Source of the DNA: Hymenobacter sp. DG01
GTDB lineage: Bacteria; Bacteroidota; Bacteroidia; Cytophagales; Hymenobacteraceae
DNA length: 64,000 nt
Assembly: GCF_006352025.1 (NCBI RefSeq)
Contig: NZ_CP040936.1
Span: forward strand, 3,040,001 to 3,104,000
Reading direction: 5' to 3'
This document shows positions 53,152 to 61,022 of the stretch, in pieces. Within the stretch, counting starts at the first letter, position 1; every line of letters starts with the position of its first letter. Position numbers and translations under genes: made by a program. The notes beneath the pieces are model-generated. The model did not search any database and was not told the DNA's origin. It saw only the letters and a list, made by a program, of their open reading frames with translations.

Positions 53152-53240
53152 TTCAACAGAATACTCTGGGTTAGGTCCTGTTTTCTGTATCTAATAAGGC
53201 AATGGCTGCGTAGGCAATTCACCTCTCATAGCTGCTCCTT

Positions 53241-53987
53241 ATGACTTTTTTTCGCTCATTTCTGTGTGCTGCATCCGGTTTGTATCTGCTGACGGCCTGC
53301 CAGGGCCGGGAGCAGGCCTACGGCACCGGCCCCGAAAATCCGGCGGCTGACAAAGATGCCGGGGCGGCCACCCTACCCCTTGCCGGCGTGTACGCCGATA
53401 CCGTGCCGTGCAACGACTGCCAAGGCATTGCCACCCGCCTGACACTTAAGCCCGACAGCCTTTATGAGCTGCAGGAAACGTACCTGGGGCGCCCCTCACC
53501 CACCAACTACCGGCGAGGCCCATGGCGGGTACGGGGGCAGGTAGTAACCCTGGAGCCTAGCGGCAACGACCCCGTGCGCCGCTACCGTGTGGAGGCCGGA
53601 CAAGCGCTGCTTTTGCTGGATGCCACCGGCAAGCCTATGCAGGATGACGGCCAAGACTACACGCTTAACCGTACCTCCGACGGCAACCTGAGTGAGGCCG
53701 GCGTCCGGCGCGAGTTTACCGGCAAATACATCTTTCAGCCCAACGCGGCCACCTTTGTGGAGTGTGGTACCGACAAGCGCTACCAGCTGGCTGCCTCCGG
53801 CGCTAATACGGAGCTGGAGCGCCGCTACGCTACCACCCGCAAAGACGCCGGCCAGCCGGTATTCGTGCGGGTGCAGGCCACCCTACAGGGCGGAAGCGGC
53901 GCGGAAGCGCTGGCAGTGGAGAAAATTCTGGAAATGAAGCCCGACGCCATTTGCCCGCAGGCCCAGAAGCAGGCCTTCCAGCAGTAG
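53241..53987 (+). CDS. NlpE-like copper-response lipoprotein
   Basis: The 248-residue protein has a lipoprotein signal with L-T-A-C and Cys20. The NlpE N-terminal domain follows: LAGVYADTVPCNDCQGIATRLTL, with the C57-x2-C60 pair of the family, and DSLYELQETYLG. A second domain (FTGKYIFQPNAATFVECGTDKRYQLA...) is the C-terminal beta module often paired with it in Bacteroidota. In enterobacteria NlpE senses surface contact and copper via Cpx; here no Cpx genes are nearby, so only envelope localisation is safe. The DnaA-box cluster lies 90 bp upstream. Confidence 0.85.
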   Translation: MTFFRSFLCAASGLYLLTACQGREQAYGTGPENPAADKDAGAATLPLAGVYADTVPCNDCQGIATRLTLKPDSLYELQETYLGRPSPTNYRRGPWRVRGQVVTLEPSGNDPVRRYRVEAGQALLLLDATGKPMQDDGQDYTLNRTSDGNLSEAGVRREFTGKYIFQPNAATFVECGTDKRYQLAASGANTELERRYATTRKDAGQPVFVRVQATLQGGSGAEALAVEKILEMKPDAICPQAQKQAFQQ

Positions 53988-54018
53988 CTCTTCATTACTT
54001 CCTATTTTGGCCCCTTAC

Positions 54019-54050
54019 CGGCCCGCGGAACTACCGTTCTGCGGGCCGTT
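54019..54050 (+). terminator. Hairpin after the NlpE-like gene
   Basis: 13-bp arms (54019-54031 with 54036-54048) with one mismatch and a 4-nt loop, followed by TTGTCGTTT. Confidence 0.65.
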
Positions 54051-54077
54051 GTCGTTTGCGGGGCCGTGCCGGGTGGA

Positions 54078-55355
54078 TCAGGCCTGCTGCTTTTCCGGGG
54101 TCATGTCCAGCTTGCGCAGCTTGTCGGCCAGCACGGCCGTGGCTCCAACCACGCCCAGGGTCATGAAGCCCCCAAATACCACCGAGTTGACCACGCCCAG
54201 CAGCCGCGCCGCCACCCCCGACTCAAAGGAGCCGATTTCGTTGGATGACCCGATAAAGATGTTGTTCACGGCAGACACCCGGCCTTTCATGTGCTCCGGC
54301 GTAAAGGTGTGCAGCAGCGTAGAGCGCACAATCACCGATACCGAATCGAAGGCCCCCGTCAGGAACAGCAGAAACAACGACAGCTCGTAGCTATCAGACA
54401 GGGCAAACAGAATGGTGGCTACCCCAAAGCCAGCTACGGCCCAGAGCAGCTTGCGGCCCGCATGCCGCCGCAGCGGGAAATACGTCAGCAGCGCGGCCAT
54501 CAGCACCGACCCAATAGCCGGCGCCGACTCCAGGTGGCCCAGCCCCGCGGCACCTACGTGCAGGATGTCCACGGCAAATACGGGTAGCAAGGCCACCGCC
54601 CCCCCGAACAGCACCGCAAACAGGTCGAGGGAAAGCGCGGCCAGCACCAGCTGGTTGCCCCAGATAAAGCGCAGCCCGCTCAGAATGCTTTCCTGCAAGC
54701 CAGGCTTTTCACCTTCCAGCGCGGGTAGGGGCCGCGAGGCAATAGCGGCAAACTGCACCAGCGCCACCAGCAGCAACACGCCCGCCACCATGTAGGAGTT
54801 AGCTACCCCCCAGGTAATGAGGTAGCCGCCAATGGCTGGCCCCAGCACCGCCGCGGCCTGGTAGGTGGTGCTGTTCCAGGTAACGGCATTGGCCAGCCGC
54901 TCCCGGTCGGGCAGCAGCTGGGGCATAAAAGAGAACAAGGCGGGCCCCAGGAAACCGCGCGCAATGCCGCTCACGAAAATCACGAGGTAGAGCGGCCATG
55001 TGTAGAAGGCCTGGCGGGAAAGCAGGGGTAGGCCGGCGGGCGAGGCCAGCAGCGCCAGCGCCAGGGCGCACAGCCCCAGCACCGCTACCGTAACCACAAT
55101 AATATTCTTGCGCCGCACCGAGTCGGCAACGTGCCCGGCGTAGAGCGATACGCCAATGCTGGGAATGGCCTCGGCCAGGCCAATCAGCCCCAGGGCCAGC
55201 GGGTCGTCCGTGAGGCGGAAAATCTGCCAGCCCACCACCAAGCCCTGTATTCGGGTGGCAATGGTCAGGCAAACGCGGGCCGACACCAGCCGGCGGAAAT
55301 CAGGAATCCGTAGGGCCGCGTAGGGGTCATGGGAGGAAGTAGAGGAAGCAGACAT
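54078..55355 (-). CDS. MFS transporter
   Basis: The 425-residue protein has 12 hydrophobic segments and the MFS loop motif between TM2 and TM3 (GHVADSVRRKN). The sequence resembles the EntS/macrolide-efflux-type (DHA3) branch of exporters, with an N-terminal soluble start FRRLVSARVCLTIATRIQGLVVGWQIF. Substrate is not evident. A -7 box TACCTTTG is 30 bp upstream of the ATG. It is convergent with the NlpE-like gene. Confidence 0.88.
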   Translation of the reverse strand: MSASSTSSHDPYAALRIPDFRRLVSARVCLTIATRIQGLVVGWQIFRLTDDPLALGLIGLAEAIPSIGVSLYAGHVADSVRRKNIIVVTVAVLGLCALALALLASPAGLPLLSRQAFYTWPLYLVIFVSGIARGFLGPALFSFMPQLLPDRERLANAVTWNSTTYQAAAVLGPAIGGYLITWGVANSYMVAGVLLLVALVQFAAIASRPLPALEGEKPGLQESILSGLRFIWGNQLVLAALSLDLFAVLFGGAVALLPVFAVDILHVGAAGLGHLESAPAIGSVLMAALLTYFPLRRHAGRKLLWAVAGFGVATILFALSDSYELSLFLLFLTGAFDSVSVIVRSTLLHTFTPEHMKGRVSAVNNIFIGSSNEIGSFESGVAARLLGVVNSVVFGGFMTLGVVGATAVLADKLRKLDMTPEKQQA

Positions 55356-55385
55356 AGAGGGGAGTGCCTAAAACGCGCGGCCCGG

Positions 55386-55393
55386 CAAAGGTA
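55386..55393 (-). promoter_or_regulatory. -7 box of the MFS transporter gene
   Basis: TACCTTTG on the minus strand, 30 bp before the ATG at 55355. On the plus strand a divergent TACTTTTG lies at 55428-55435. Confidence 0.55.
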
Positions 55394-55600
55394 GCCGCTA
55401 CCAGCGGGTTGGGTGGCCCAGCCGCCGTACTTTTGCCGCTATGCCGGGCCCTGCCTACGCAAGCCCTTTTGCCTTCGTTACCGTATGCGGATAAAAGCGG
55501 GGCATCCGACCGGCACTTTACGTACCCGCGGCGCGGAGGTAGTTGCCCACACCTGGGCCCCAACGCCTCCGCCGCGGCTTTCAGCGTTTTCCCTACCCCC

Positions 55601-56023
55601 ATGCCAGCTTCCGCTTCTGCCCCCGATTTTGTTGAGTTTCACCGCCGCGACGAGCTGGGGGTACTGGTAGTGCGCTGGACTCAGCCAGTTTCACCTCTGG
55701 CCCTGCAGCAGAGCTACACAGCCGCCCTGGCAGCTGCCCGCCCTACTCGTACGCGCTTTTGGCTGGTTGACCTGCGCCACCGTGGCCCGGCCAGCGAAGA
55801 CGACACGCAGTGGGTGCTGTCGGAGTTTGTACCGCAGGCCTTTAAGCAGCTGAAAGGGCGCGTGTACTGGGCTTTTCTGGTGCCGGCCGCCCAGCTCAGC
55901 CCCGAGGAGCAGCAGGCGGGCTCCCCCATGGTTATGCATGATATGGCCCATGTGCGGCTATTCGGAACGGAAGAGGGCGCCCTGCACTGGCTGGCCGGCC
56001 GCCAGCACCACGACAGCGCCTGA
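55601..56023 (+). CDS. Hypothetical protein, STAS/DUF-like
   Basis: The 140-residue product starts at the ATG at 55601, chosen because the frame upstream is Pro/Arg-rich and unlike coding sequence. Pattern FVEFHRRDELGVLVVRWTQPVS, then FWLVDLRHRGPASEDDTQWVLSEFVPQAF, then AHVRLFGTEEGALHWLAG resembles small alpha/beta STAS-like proteins often seen as cytoplasmic regulators in this group. No active site is visible. A possible promoter (TACTTTTG, 55428) lies 165 bp upstream. Confidence 0.65.
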   Translation: MPASASAPDFVEFHRRDELGVLVVRWTQPVSPLALQQSYTAALAAARPTRTRFWLVDLRHRGPASEDDTQWVLSEFVPQAFKQLKGRVYWAFLVPAAQLSPEEQQAGSPMVMHDMAHVRLFGTEEGALHWLAGRQHHDSA

Positions 56024-56115
56024 CCCCGCCGGAACCGGAGCGCCGTAGCCACAACAAACACTCATACGTATGTGCCTATACGTTCTGCGTTCTACCCTTT
56101 CCCAGCTGCTTTTCT

Positions 56116-56697
56116 ATGTCTTTCCCCCTGATGCTTATTCGTTCTTTGGCGGTTGTAGCTTTCCTGGGCACAACCGGCGCCGAGGCCGTAGCCCAGACTA
56201 AACCCAAAGCTGCCACCGCCGCTACGGCGGCCCCGCTGAAAGATGGTGCCTTCCGGCGCAATGGCAAGGTGTACCGGCTACAGGCCGGCAAAGCCTCGCC
56301 GCTTACTGCCTCCCTGCGGTTCAGCAACGGCTCTACGCTGCTGACCAATGGCACACTGGTAACCAAAAACGGCGCTAGGCAGCTTCTCGGCGAAGGTAAA
56401 GCCGTGAACATGCAGGGCGACGTGGTCATTTACCGCGACGATATGATGAGTGCCCGGGCCATTGAGCGCCACGACGAGGCCACGACCGGGGCCAAGCCTA
56501 CCGTGGTTGAAATTCCGGTAAGCACTAACCTGGCTGCTCTCGGGGCGGAGCTGCAGCGTACCAGCCAGCGCCTGGAGCAGCTGCGGCAACTGACTGACCT
56601 GCTGGCCGAGCGAGCGGCGGCGTCAGCGGCCGGCACTACCCCTACCCCCGCTTCCGAGCAAAAGCTTCAGGCTCTGAGTCAGCAACTCAAGCCCTGA
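56116..56697 (+). CDS. DUF6799-domain exported protein
   Basis: The 193-residue product has a signal peptide ending AEAVA-QT. It then has a duplicated beta motif typical of DUF6799 (LKDGAFRRNGKVYRLQAGKASPLTASLRFSNGSTLLTNGTLVTKNGARQLLGEGKAVNMQG) and a coiled-coil-like C-terminus (GAELQRTSQRLEQLRQLTDLLAERAAA). Function is unknown; a periplasmic location is likely. It ends 318 bp before the sigma-factor gene. Confidence 0.75.
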   Translation: MSFPLMLIRSLAVVAFLGTTGAEAVAQTKPKAATAATAAPLKDGAFRRNGKVYRLQAGKASPLTASLRFSNGSTLLTNGTLVTKNGARQLLGEGKAVNMQGDVVIYRDDMMSARAIERHDEATTGAKPTVVEIPVSTNLAALGAELQRTSQRLEQLRQLTDLLAERAAASAAGTTPTPASEQKLQALSQQLKP

Positions 56698-56884
56698 CCC
56701 ATAATTCTGCGCTACCCCTGCCCCGGAAACCGAAGTTCTTCTTAACTTAAGAGAGCTTCGGTTTTCTGCTGTTATGGGGGCACTCAATCAGTTGTGGCAT
56801 ACTTATCCATACCTAATTCCAGATATTATATATTTTGGTTTCGAATTAGTTATAAAAAATTTTGGCTTCAAGCTGTATCGGGCA

Positions 56885-56915
56885 TTGTGTTTGGGCTGGC
56901 GGTTTTCTACATTTG
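56885..56915 (+). promoter_or_regulatory. Promoter of the ECF sigma factor operon
   Basis: TTG (56885-56887), 20-nt spacer, TACATTTG (56908-56915). The 70 bp upstream is A+T-rich and could act as an UP-like element. The expected leader is about 95 nt, unusually long for this genome. Confidence 0.65.
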
Positions 56916-57015
56916 ATTTCACTGGGTTCTTCACCTCCCCTTCACCTTCTAGGTTTTCACCGGCAACTGCACTCTATGGCCTAAAGCTCTACGTCCCCTA
57001 ACTCTCGTAGTCTTT

Positions 57016-57651
57016 ATGGAAACCATGCAGCCGAGCGACTCCGCTCTTATTTCGCTCTACATTGCCGGCCAGGAAGAGGCCTTTGCTCAGTTGCTTGAGC
57101 GGCATAAAGCCCGTGTATTCACCACTATCATGCTGATTGTGCGCGACGAAGACGTGGCCGAAGACCTTTTACAGGACACGTTCATCAAGGCCATTCACAC
57201 CATGAAGAGTGGCCGCTATAATGAAGAAGGCAAATTCTCGTCCTGGATTTGCCGGATTGCGCATAATCTGGCCATTGACTGCTTCCGCCGCGAAAAACGC
57301 AGTCCTTTATTGAACCTTGATACAACAAGTCATGCGTTCAACTCGTTGTCGTTGGCAGAAGAAGGTGCTGAAGCTGCGCTAACGCGGGAAGAAACCCACG
57401 CGCGGCTTCGGGAGCTGATTCAGGAGCTGCCCGCGGCGCAGAAAGAAGTCCTGATCATGCGCCACTACGGCGACATGAGCTTTCAGGAAATTGCCGATGC
57501 AACGGGGGTCAGCATTAATACAGCGCTAGGGCGGATGCGCTACGCGTTGATTAACCTGCGGAAAAAGATGGCCGCGCAACCCGTTTTCTATGATCAAAAC
57601 CTTTACCCACGAGAAACTGCTCCGGTACGTGTACAACGAGTTGCCGGCTGA
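57016..57651 (+). CDS. ECF-type RNA polymerase sigma factor
   Basis: The 211-residue protein has sigma region 2 (LLERHKARVFTTIMLIVRDEDVAEDLLQDTFIKAI, then WICRIAHNLAIDCFRREKR) and region 4 (ELPAAQKEVLIMRHYGDMSFQEIADATGVSINTALGRMRYALINLRKKM), without regions 1.1 and 3, as in extracytoplasmic-function sigma factors. Its last 62 bp overlap a small downstream gene in another frame, a coupling typical of sigma/anti-sigma pairs. Target genes are unknown. Confidence 0.93.
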   Translation: METMQPSDSALISLYIAGQEEAFAQLLERHKARVFTTIMLIVRDEDVAEDLLQDTFIKAIHTMKSGRYNEEGKFSSWICRIAHNLAIDCFRREKRSPLLNLDTTSHAFNSLSLAEEGAEAALTREETHARLRELIQELPAAQKEVLIMRHYGDMSFQEIADATGVSINTALGRMRYALINLRKKMAAQPVFYDQNLYPRETAPVRVQRVAG

Positions 57652-57820
57652 TGAACAGCAGGAAATAGAGCAGGCTCTGGTGCACGACGCCGACCTGGCC
57701 GCTACCTGCGCCGATTTGCTCCTGGCCCAGCGGGCCCTCGATGGAGCCCGGCGCACACCCGGTAAGCGTACCACCGATGCTATTCTGCAGTACTCCCGCA
57801 CCTTTCTCAAGGCCGGGTAA
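57590..57820 (+). CDS. Small partner of the ECF sigma factor (candidate anti-sigma)
   Basis: The 76-residue protein (MIKTFTHEKLLRYVYNELPADEQQEIEQAL...) overlaps the sigma gene by 62 bp. Its opening resembles the helical start of zinc-finger anti-sigma proteins (zf-HC2), in the pattern of a YNEL-P-E-E-x-x-x-I-E-x-AL module. The zinc-binding His-x3-Cys-x2-Cys site is absent, and no membrane segment follows. It may bind the sigma factor directly in the cytoplasm; this is inferred from position. A terminator follows 25 bp after the stop. Confidence 0.75.
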   Translation: MIKTFTHEKLLRYVYNELPADEQQEIEQALVHDADLAATCADLLLAQRALDGARRTPGKRTTDAILQYSRTFLKAG

Positions 57821-57845
57821 GTAGTTTCCCAGGGGAAAGAAATAC

Positions 57846-57897
57846 GTCCTTGTGCGGGCCAGCTGATAACAGCTTACCCGCGCAAGGACATTTTTTT
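57846..57897 (+). terminator. Terminator of the sigma factor operon
   Basis: 13-bp stem (57846-57858 with 57877-57889, one G-T pair), 18-nt loop and a T7 tail (57891-57897). The tail doubles as part of the -33 element of nth. Confidence 0.85.
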
Positions 57898-57927
57898 GCC
57901 TGTACTTTGCAGCGCACTTCACCTTTG
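57895..57927 (+). promoter_or_regulatory. Promoter of nth, overlapping the upstream terminator tail
   Basis: TTTG (57895-57898), 21-nt spacer, CACCTTTG (57920-57927), ending 4 bp before the ATG. Transcription would begin at or near the start codon. Confidence 0.6.
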
Positions 57928-57931
57928 CCGT

Positions 57932-58651
57932 ATGCGTAAGCCCGAGCGGTTCCGCCTCTTTCTTGACTATTTCACCACCAACTTCCCTGAGCCGAAGACG
58001 GAGCTGGTGTATTCCAACCCCTACGAGCTGATTGTGGCCGTGGTGCTCAGCGCCCAGTGCACCGATAAGCGCGTCAACCAGATTATGCCGGCCCTGCTGG
58101 AGCAGTTCCCAACTCCCGCGCACTTGGCCGCCGCGTCCGCCGAGGAGATATTCCCCTTCATCCGCAGCGTTTCCTACCCCAACAACAAAGCCAAGCACCT
58201 TGCAGGCCTGGGCCGCCTGCTGGTGCAGGAGTTTGGGGGCGAAGTGCCCAGCACCATTGAGGAGTTGCAGCGCCTGCCGGGGGTAGGCCGCAAAACAGCT
58301 AACGTGTTAGTATCCGTGATTTATAACCAGCCCGCCATGGCCGTGGATACCCACGTCTTTCGGGTATCGCACCGGCTCGGGCTGGTGCCGCGCACGGCTA
58401 CTACCCCCCTGGCCGTGGAAAAGGAGCTGGTCCGCTATATCCCGCAGGAACTGGTGCCCAAGGCCCACCACTGGCTGATTTTGCATGGGCGTTACATCTG
58501 TGTAGCGCGCCAGCCCAAATGCAGCATTTGCCCCCTGAAAAGCTGGTGCAAGTACTACACTGATGTAGTGGCTAAACAGGCACTTACGCCCGATAAAAAG
58601 CCCGTAAAACGCGCAGTACGCCCCAAATCATTCGGCGAAGGCACAACTTAG
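57932..58651 (+). CDS. nth: Endonuclease III
   Basis: Nth (239 residues) is a DNA glycosylase/AP lyase that removes oxidised pyrimidines. The helix-hairpin-helix motif is LQRLPGVGRKTANVLVS, with the catalytic aspartate in AVDTHVFRVSHRLGL, and the active lysine region in VLSAQCTDKRVN. The [4Fe-4S] cluster cysteines follow the C-x6-C-x2-C-x5-C pattern near the C-terminus. The tail (about 20 residues, Lys/Arg-rich) is slightly longer than in E. coli. The start at 57932 fits both the family and the promoter. Confidence 0.95.
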   Translation: MRKPERFRLFLDYFTTNFPEPKTELVYSNPYELIVAVVLSAQCTDKRVNQIMPALLEQFPTPAHLAAASAEEIFPFIRSVSYPNNKAKHLAGLGRLLVQEFGGEVPSTIEELQRLPGVGRKTANVLVSVIYNQPAMAVDTHVFRVSHRLGLVPRTATTPLAVEKELVRYIPQELVPKAHHWLILHGRYICVARQPKCSICPLKSWCKYYTDVVAKQALTPDKKPVKRAVRPKSFGEGTT

Positions 58652-58690
58652 TATATAAGTGGTACTAGGTAGTTTATAGTAAGACAGAGC

Positions 58691-59896
58691 TCAGGGCTTT
58701 TGCGCGGCCTGCTCCAGAACCTGCAGGATTGTGGCTCCAATTTGCTGCCGGTCGAACTGAGTTCTGGCTACCTGCTGGCCGGCCGCTCCGGCAGCGCGTA
58801 GCTGCTCCGGGTTGCTTAGTACATTGGCCAGCAGCTCTGCTAGAGCTTTGGGCTCACCAGCCGGGGTAACCCAGCCACAACGGTGCCTTTCCACTAGCTC
58901 TTTGGTCCAGCCTTGGTTGGTAACAATCACCGGGGTTCCTACGGCCAGGCTGTCGTAGAGCTTGGCCGGTGAGTTGGCATCCAGCACCGGCAGCCCCAGA
59001 AAGGAAACTACCGCTACGTCGGCCAGCCGGAACCACGCAAACACCGCGTGGCGCGGCTGGGGCGGCACCAGCCGGATGGCCGGACAACGGGCCGCGGCGG
59101 CTTGCAGCAGAGGCTCATCGTAGCCGTGGCCCATAAACAGCCAGGTAACGGCGGGGTGCCGCGCAGCCAGCAGCTCGGCGGCAGCTACCAGGGTAGGCAT
59201 ATCATTGGCCCGCCCGAAGGTACCGGCATACAGAATTACCTGGCGGCCTGCCAGGCCCTGCTGCTGGCGGAGGGCCGCCACGGCCGCATCGGTAGCGGCG
59301 GCGGCTAAGTCCAGGTCGGTGCCGTTGAGGGAGGTAGTCAGCTTTTCGGGCGGTATGCCCAGGCCCTGTACATAGGCCGTCATATCCGGTGAGAGGGGCA
59401 GAATATGGCGGGCCGACTGGTAAAGGTTCTTTTCCAGGGCATACAGCCTGCGTTGCGCCAGTTTGTTGGGCACCGCACCCATGGCAACAGGAAAAGCCGG
59501 CCACAAATCCTGCACCTCAAACACCCACGGCACCCGCCGCAGGCGGGCTACCTGGGCCGCTGCCCAGGCGGCCGTGAGGGGCGTGCTGATTCCCCAGATA
59601 ACATCGGGCTTTTCTATGCGCAAGCCTTCGCGCAGGGCGTAGGCGGCGTATTGCCCAAAGGCGAGGGCCCGGCGGGCTACCCCCATTTTGTTTTCGTAAG
59701 GCACTGCCGCCGCGCGCATTTCTACCCCTTCGGGCAGCCACGGAAACGCCTGGGTCAGGCGTTGCGGCTCCCAGGTGCGGGTAGTAAGCAGAGTAACGCG
59801 GTGCCGGCGGGCCATCTGCGCCAGCAACGAGTAGTGCCGACTAGTGGCGGGGCAGTCGGGGTTGGTGTGGTACTGGCTGAAGACGGCAATGTGCAT
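58691..59896 (-). CDS. Glycosyltransferase family 4 protein
   Basis: The 401-residue enzyme has the GT-B fold: N-terminal domain HIAVFSQYHTNPDCPATSRHY and C-terminal nucleotide-sugar site LYAGTFGRANDMPTLVAAAELLA, then LPVLDANSPAKLYDSLAVGTPVIVTNQGW with the E-x7-E-type region. It resembles the WbuB-type transferases of O-antigen and capsule loci. Donor and acceptor are unknown. It starts 6 bp after the stop of gldB on the same strand, so they are cotranscribed. Confidence 0.88.
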   Translation of the reverse strand: MHIAVFSQYHTNPDCPATSRHYSLLAQMARRHRVTLLTTRTWEPQRLTQAFPWLPEGVEMRAAAVPYENKMGVARRALAFGQYAAYALREGLRIEKPDVIWGISTPLTAAWAAAQVARLRRVPWVFEVQDLWPAFPVAMGAVPNKLAQRRLYALEKNLYQSARHILPLSPDMTAYVQGLGIPPEKLTTSLNGTDLDLAAAATDAAVAALRQQQGLAGRQVILYAGTFGRANDMPTLVAAAELLAARHPAVTWLFMGHGYDEPLLQAAAARCPAIRLVPPQPRHAVFAWFRLADVAVVSFLGLPVLDANSPAKLYDSLAVGTPVIVTNQGWTKELVERHRCGWVTPAGEPKALAELLANVLSNPEQLRAAGAAGQQVARTQFDRQQIGATILQVLEQAAQKP

Positions 59897-59902
59897 GGAT
59901 GG

Positions 59903-60931
59903 CTAACTGAGGCGGCCCCGGTTCTGCTTGGGCCGATAGCGCGACTCGTTGAGAATGCGCTGGGCATTTTTCTCGGCCATCAGCTGCTTAAGCGTTACGT
60001 TGGGGTGCTCGGCCATGTACTTGCGCACAATCTGCCAGCCAATCCAGGCCCCTACCCTGCCGGGACAGGTCTTGTCAATTTCCGGGATGTTGGGCCGCTC
60101 CCCGATGTACTTCTGAATCGTGAAAGGAGCCGTGTTATACAGCAGATTCTTATCGAGGAAGTGGGCCCAGATCTTGCCTTCATTAAAGTTTACTCCGGCC
60201 ATTTCTTTACTGGTGTAGCCCATTATCAGCGAGTCAGCGGTGCAGGGCAGCACTTTCTCGGCGAAGTACAGCGCCTTGCCAAACTGCACCATCTCGCCCA
60301 GCATGGTTTGGTTGGCAAGCTGCTTCTGGTTGTACTTGCTGCTGATGGCCAGCGCCAGGGCGGGCAGCAGATGCTCTTTGGTGTAGCGGCGCTGAATATA
60401 GGAGGGCACGTTGGGCAGATAGGCCGCCTTAGGACCCACGAAGAAATCGGTGCTGATGACCAGCAGGCTGTCATTTACGAACAAATCCTGGCTGAGCCCG
60501 CTCACGAAAGTTTTTACCGGCGGCACCCGAAAATCGGGGAAGTAGTAGCGGATGTGCTGGAACAGGGGCTGCAGCTGTTGCTTCAGCTGCTCGGCCCGGA
60601 AAGTGGTATCGGCCTGGGCACCCAGTTTTTGCAGGCCGGGGTTGGTGGCCAGGCGCGCCAGCGTAGTGCTCAGCACCTCACCCGGATACTGACCGCTCTG
60701 TAAAAACTGCCGCGCAAATAAACCGTGCGCCTTTATGAACTGAGCGGCATCAGCGGGGCTCTTGATTTGAAAAAACGGCTTTTCCAGGCGTTCCAGCGCC
60801 ACCGGCGCCGACACCTTGGCTACCGCCGGGTCTAGTTCACAGCTTTCTTGGCCGCGACTACAGGCGACCAGACCCAGCCCGGCCACCACTACGGCCGCCA
60901 GCCAGGCCCGCATACGGGTAGGAATGTGCAT
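59903..60931 (-). CDS. gldB: Gliding motility lipoprotein GldB
   Basis: The product is 342 residues from the ATG at 60931 (a GTG one codon upstream is possible). It has a lipoprotein signal, GLGLVAC, with lipidated Cys. The sequence matches GldB: YYFPDFRVPPVKTFVSGLSQDLFVNDS, STDFFVGPKAAYLPNVPSYIQRRYT, and PGRVGAWIGWQIVRKYM with KNAQRILNESRYRPKQ at the end. GldB is needed for gliding in Flavobacterium and is widely kept in Bacteroidota, including non-gliders. It probably faces the periplasm. The glycosyltransferase gene follows directly. Confidence 0.9.
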   Translation of the reverse strand: MHIPTRMRAWLAAVVVAGLGLVACSRGQESCELDPAVAKVSAPVALERLEKPFFQIKSPADAAQFIKAHGLFARQFLQSGQYPGEVLSTTLARLATNPGLQKLGAQADTTFRAEQLKQQLQPLFQHIRYYFPDFRVPPVKTFVSGLSQDLFVNDSLLVISTDFFVGPKAAYLPNVPSYIQRRYTKEHLLPALALAISSKYNQKQLANQTMLGEMVQFGKALYFAEKVLPCTADSLIMGYTSKEMAGVNFNEGKIWAHFLDKNLLYNTAPFTIQKYIGERPNIPEIDKTCPGRVGAWIGWQIVRKYMAEHPNVTLKQLMAEKNAQRILNESRYRPKQNRGRLS

Positions 60932-61022
60932 CACGCTTCTATCTTTAAGGCGAAATTAGCCAAAACGGAACGGCCAACCGCCGTGGCTTCGTGTTTCCCC
61001 TACCTGTTATTCCGTCCTTGCC

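Noticed and set aside
55441..55494. Short leader peptide frame after TACTTTTG at 55428
   Set aside because: The frame is only 17 codons and has no attenuator-like hairpin or conserved feature.
56790..56815. TTATCCATA near 56802 as a further DnaA box
   Set aside because: One mismatch at a conserved position and isolated; treated as chance within the sigma-factor leader.
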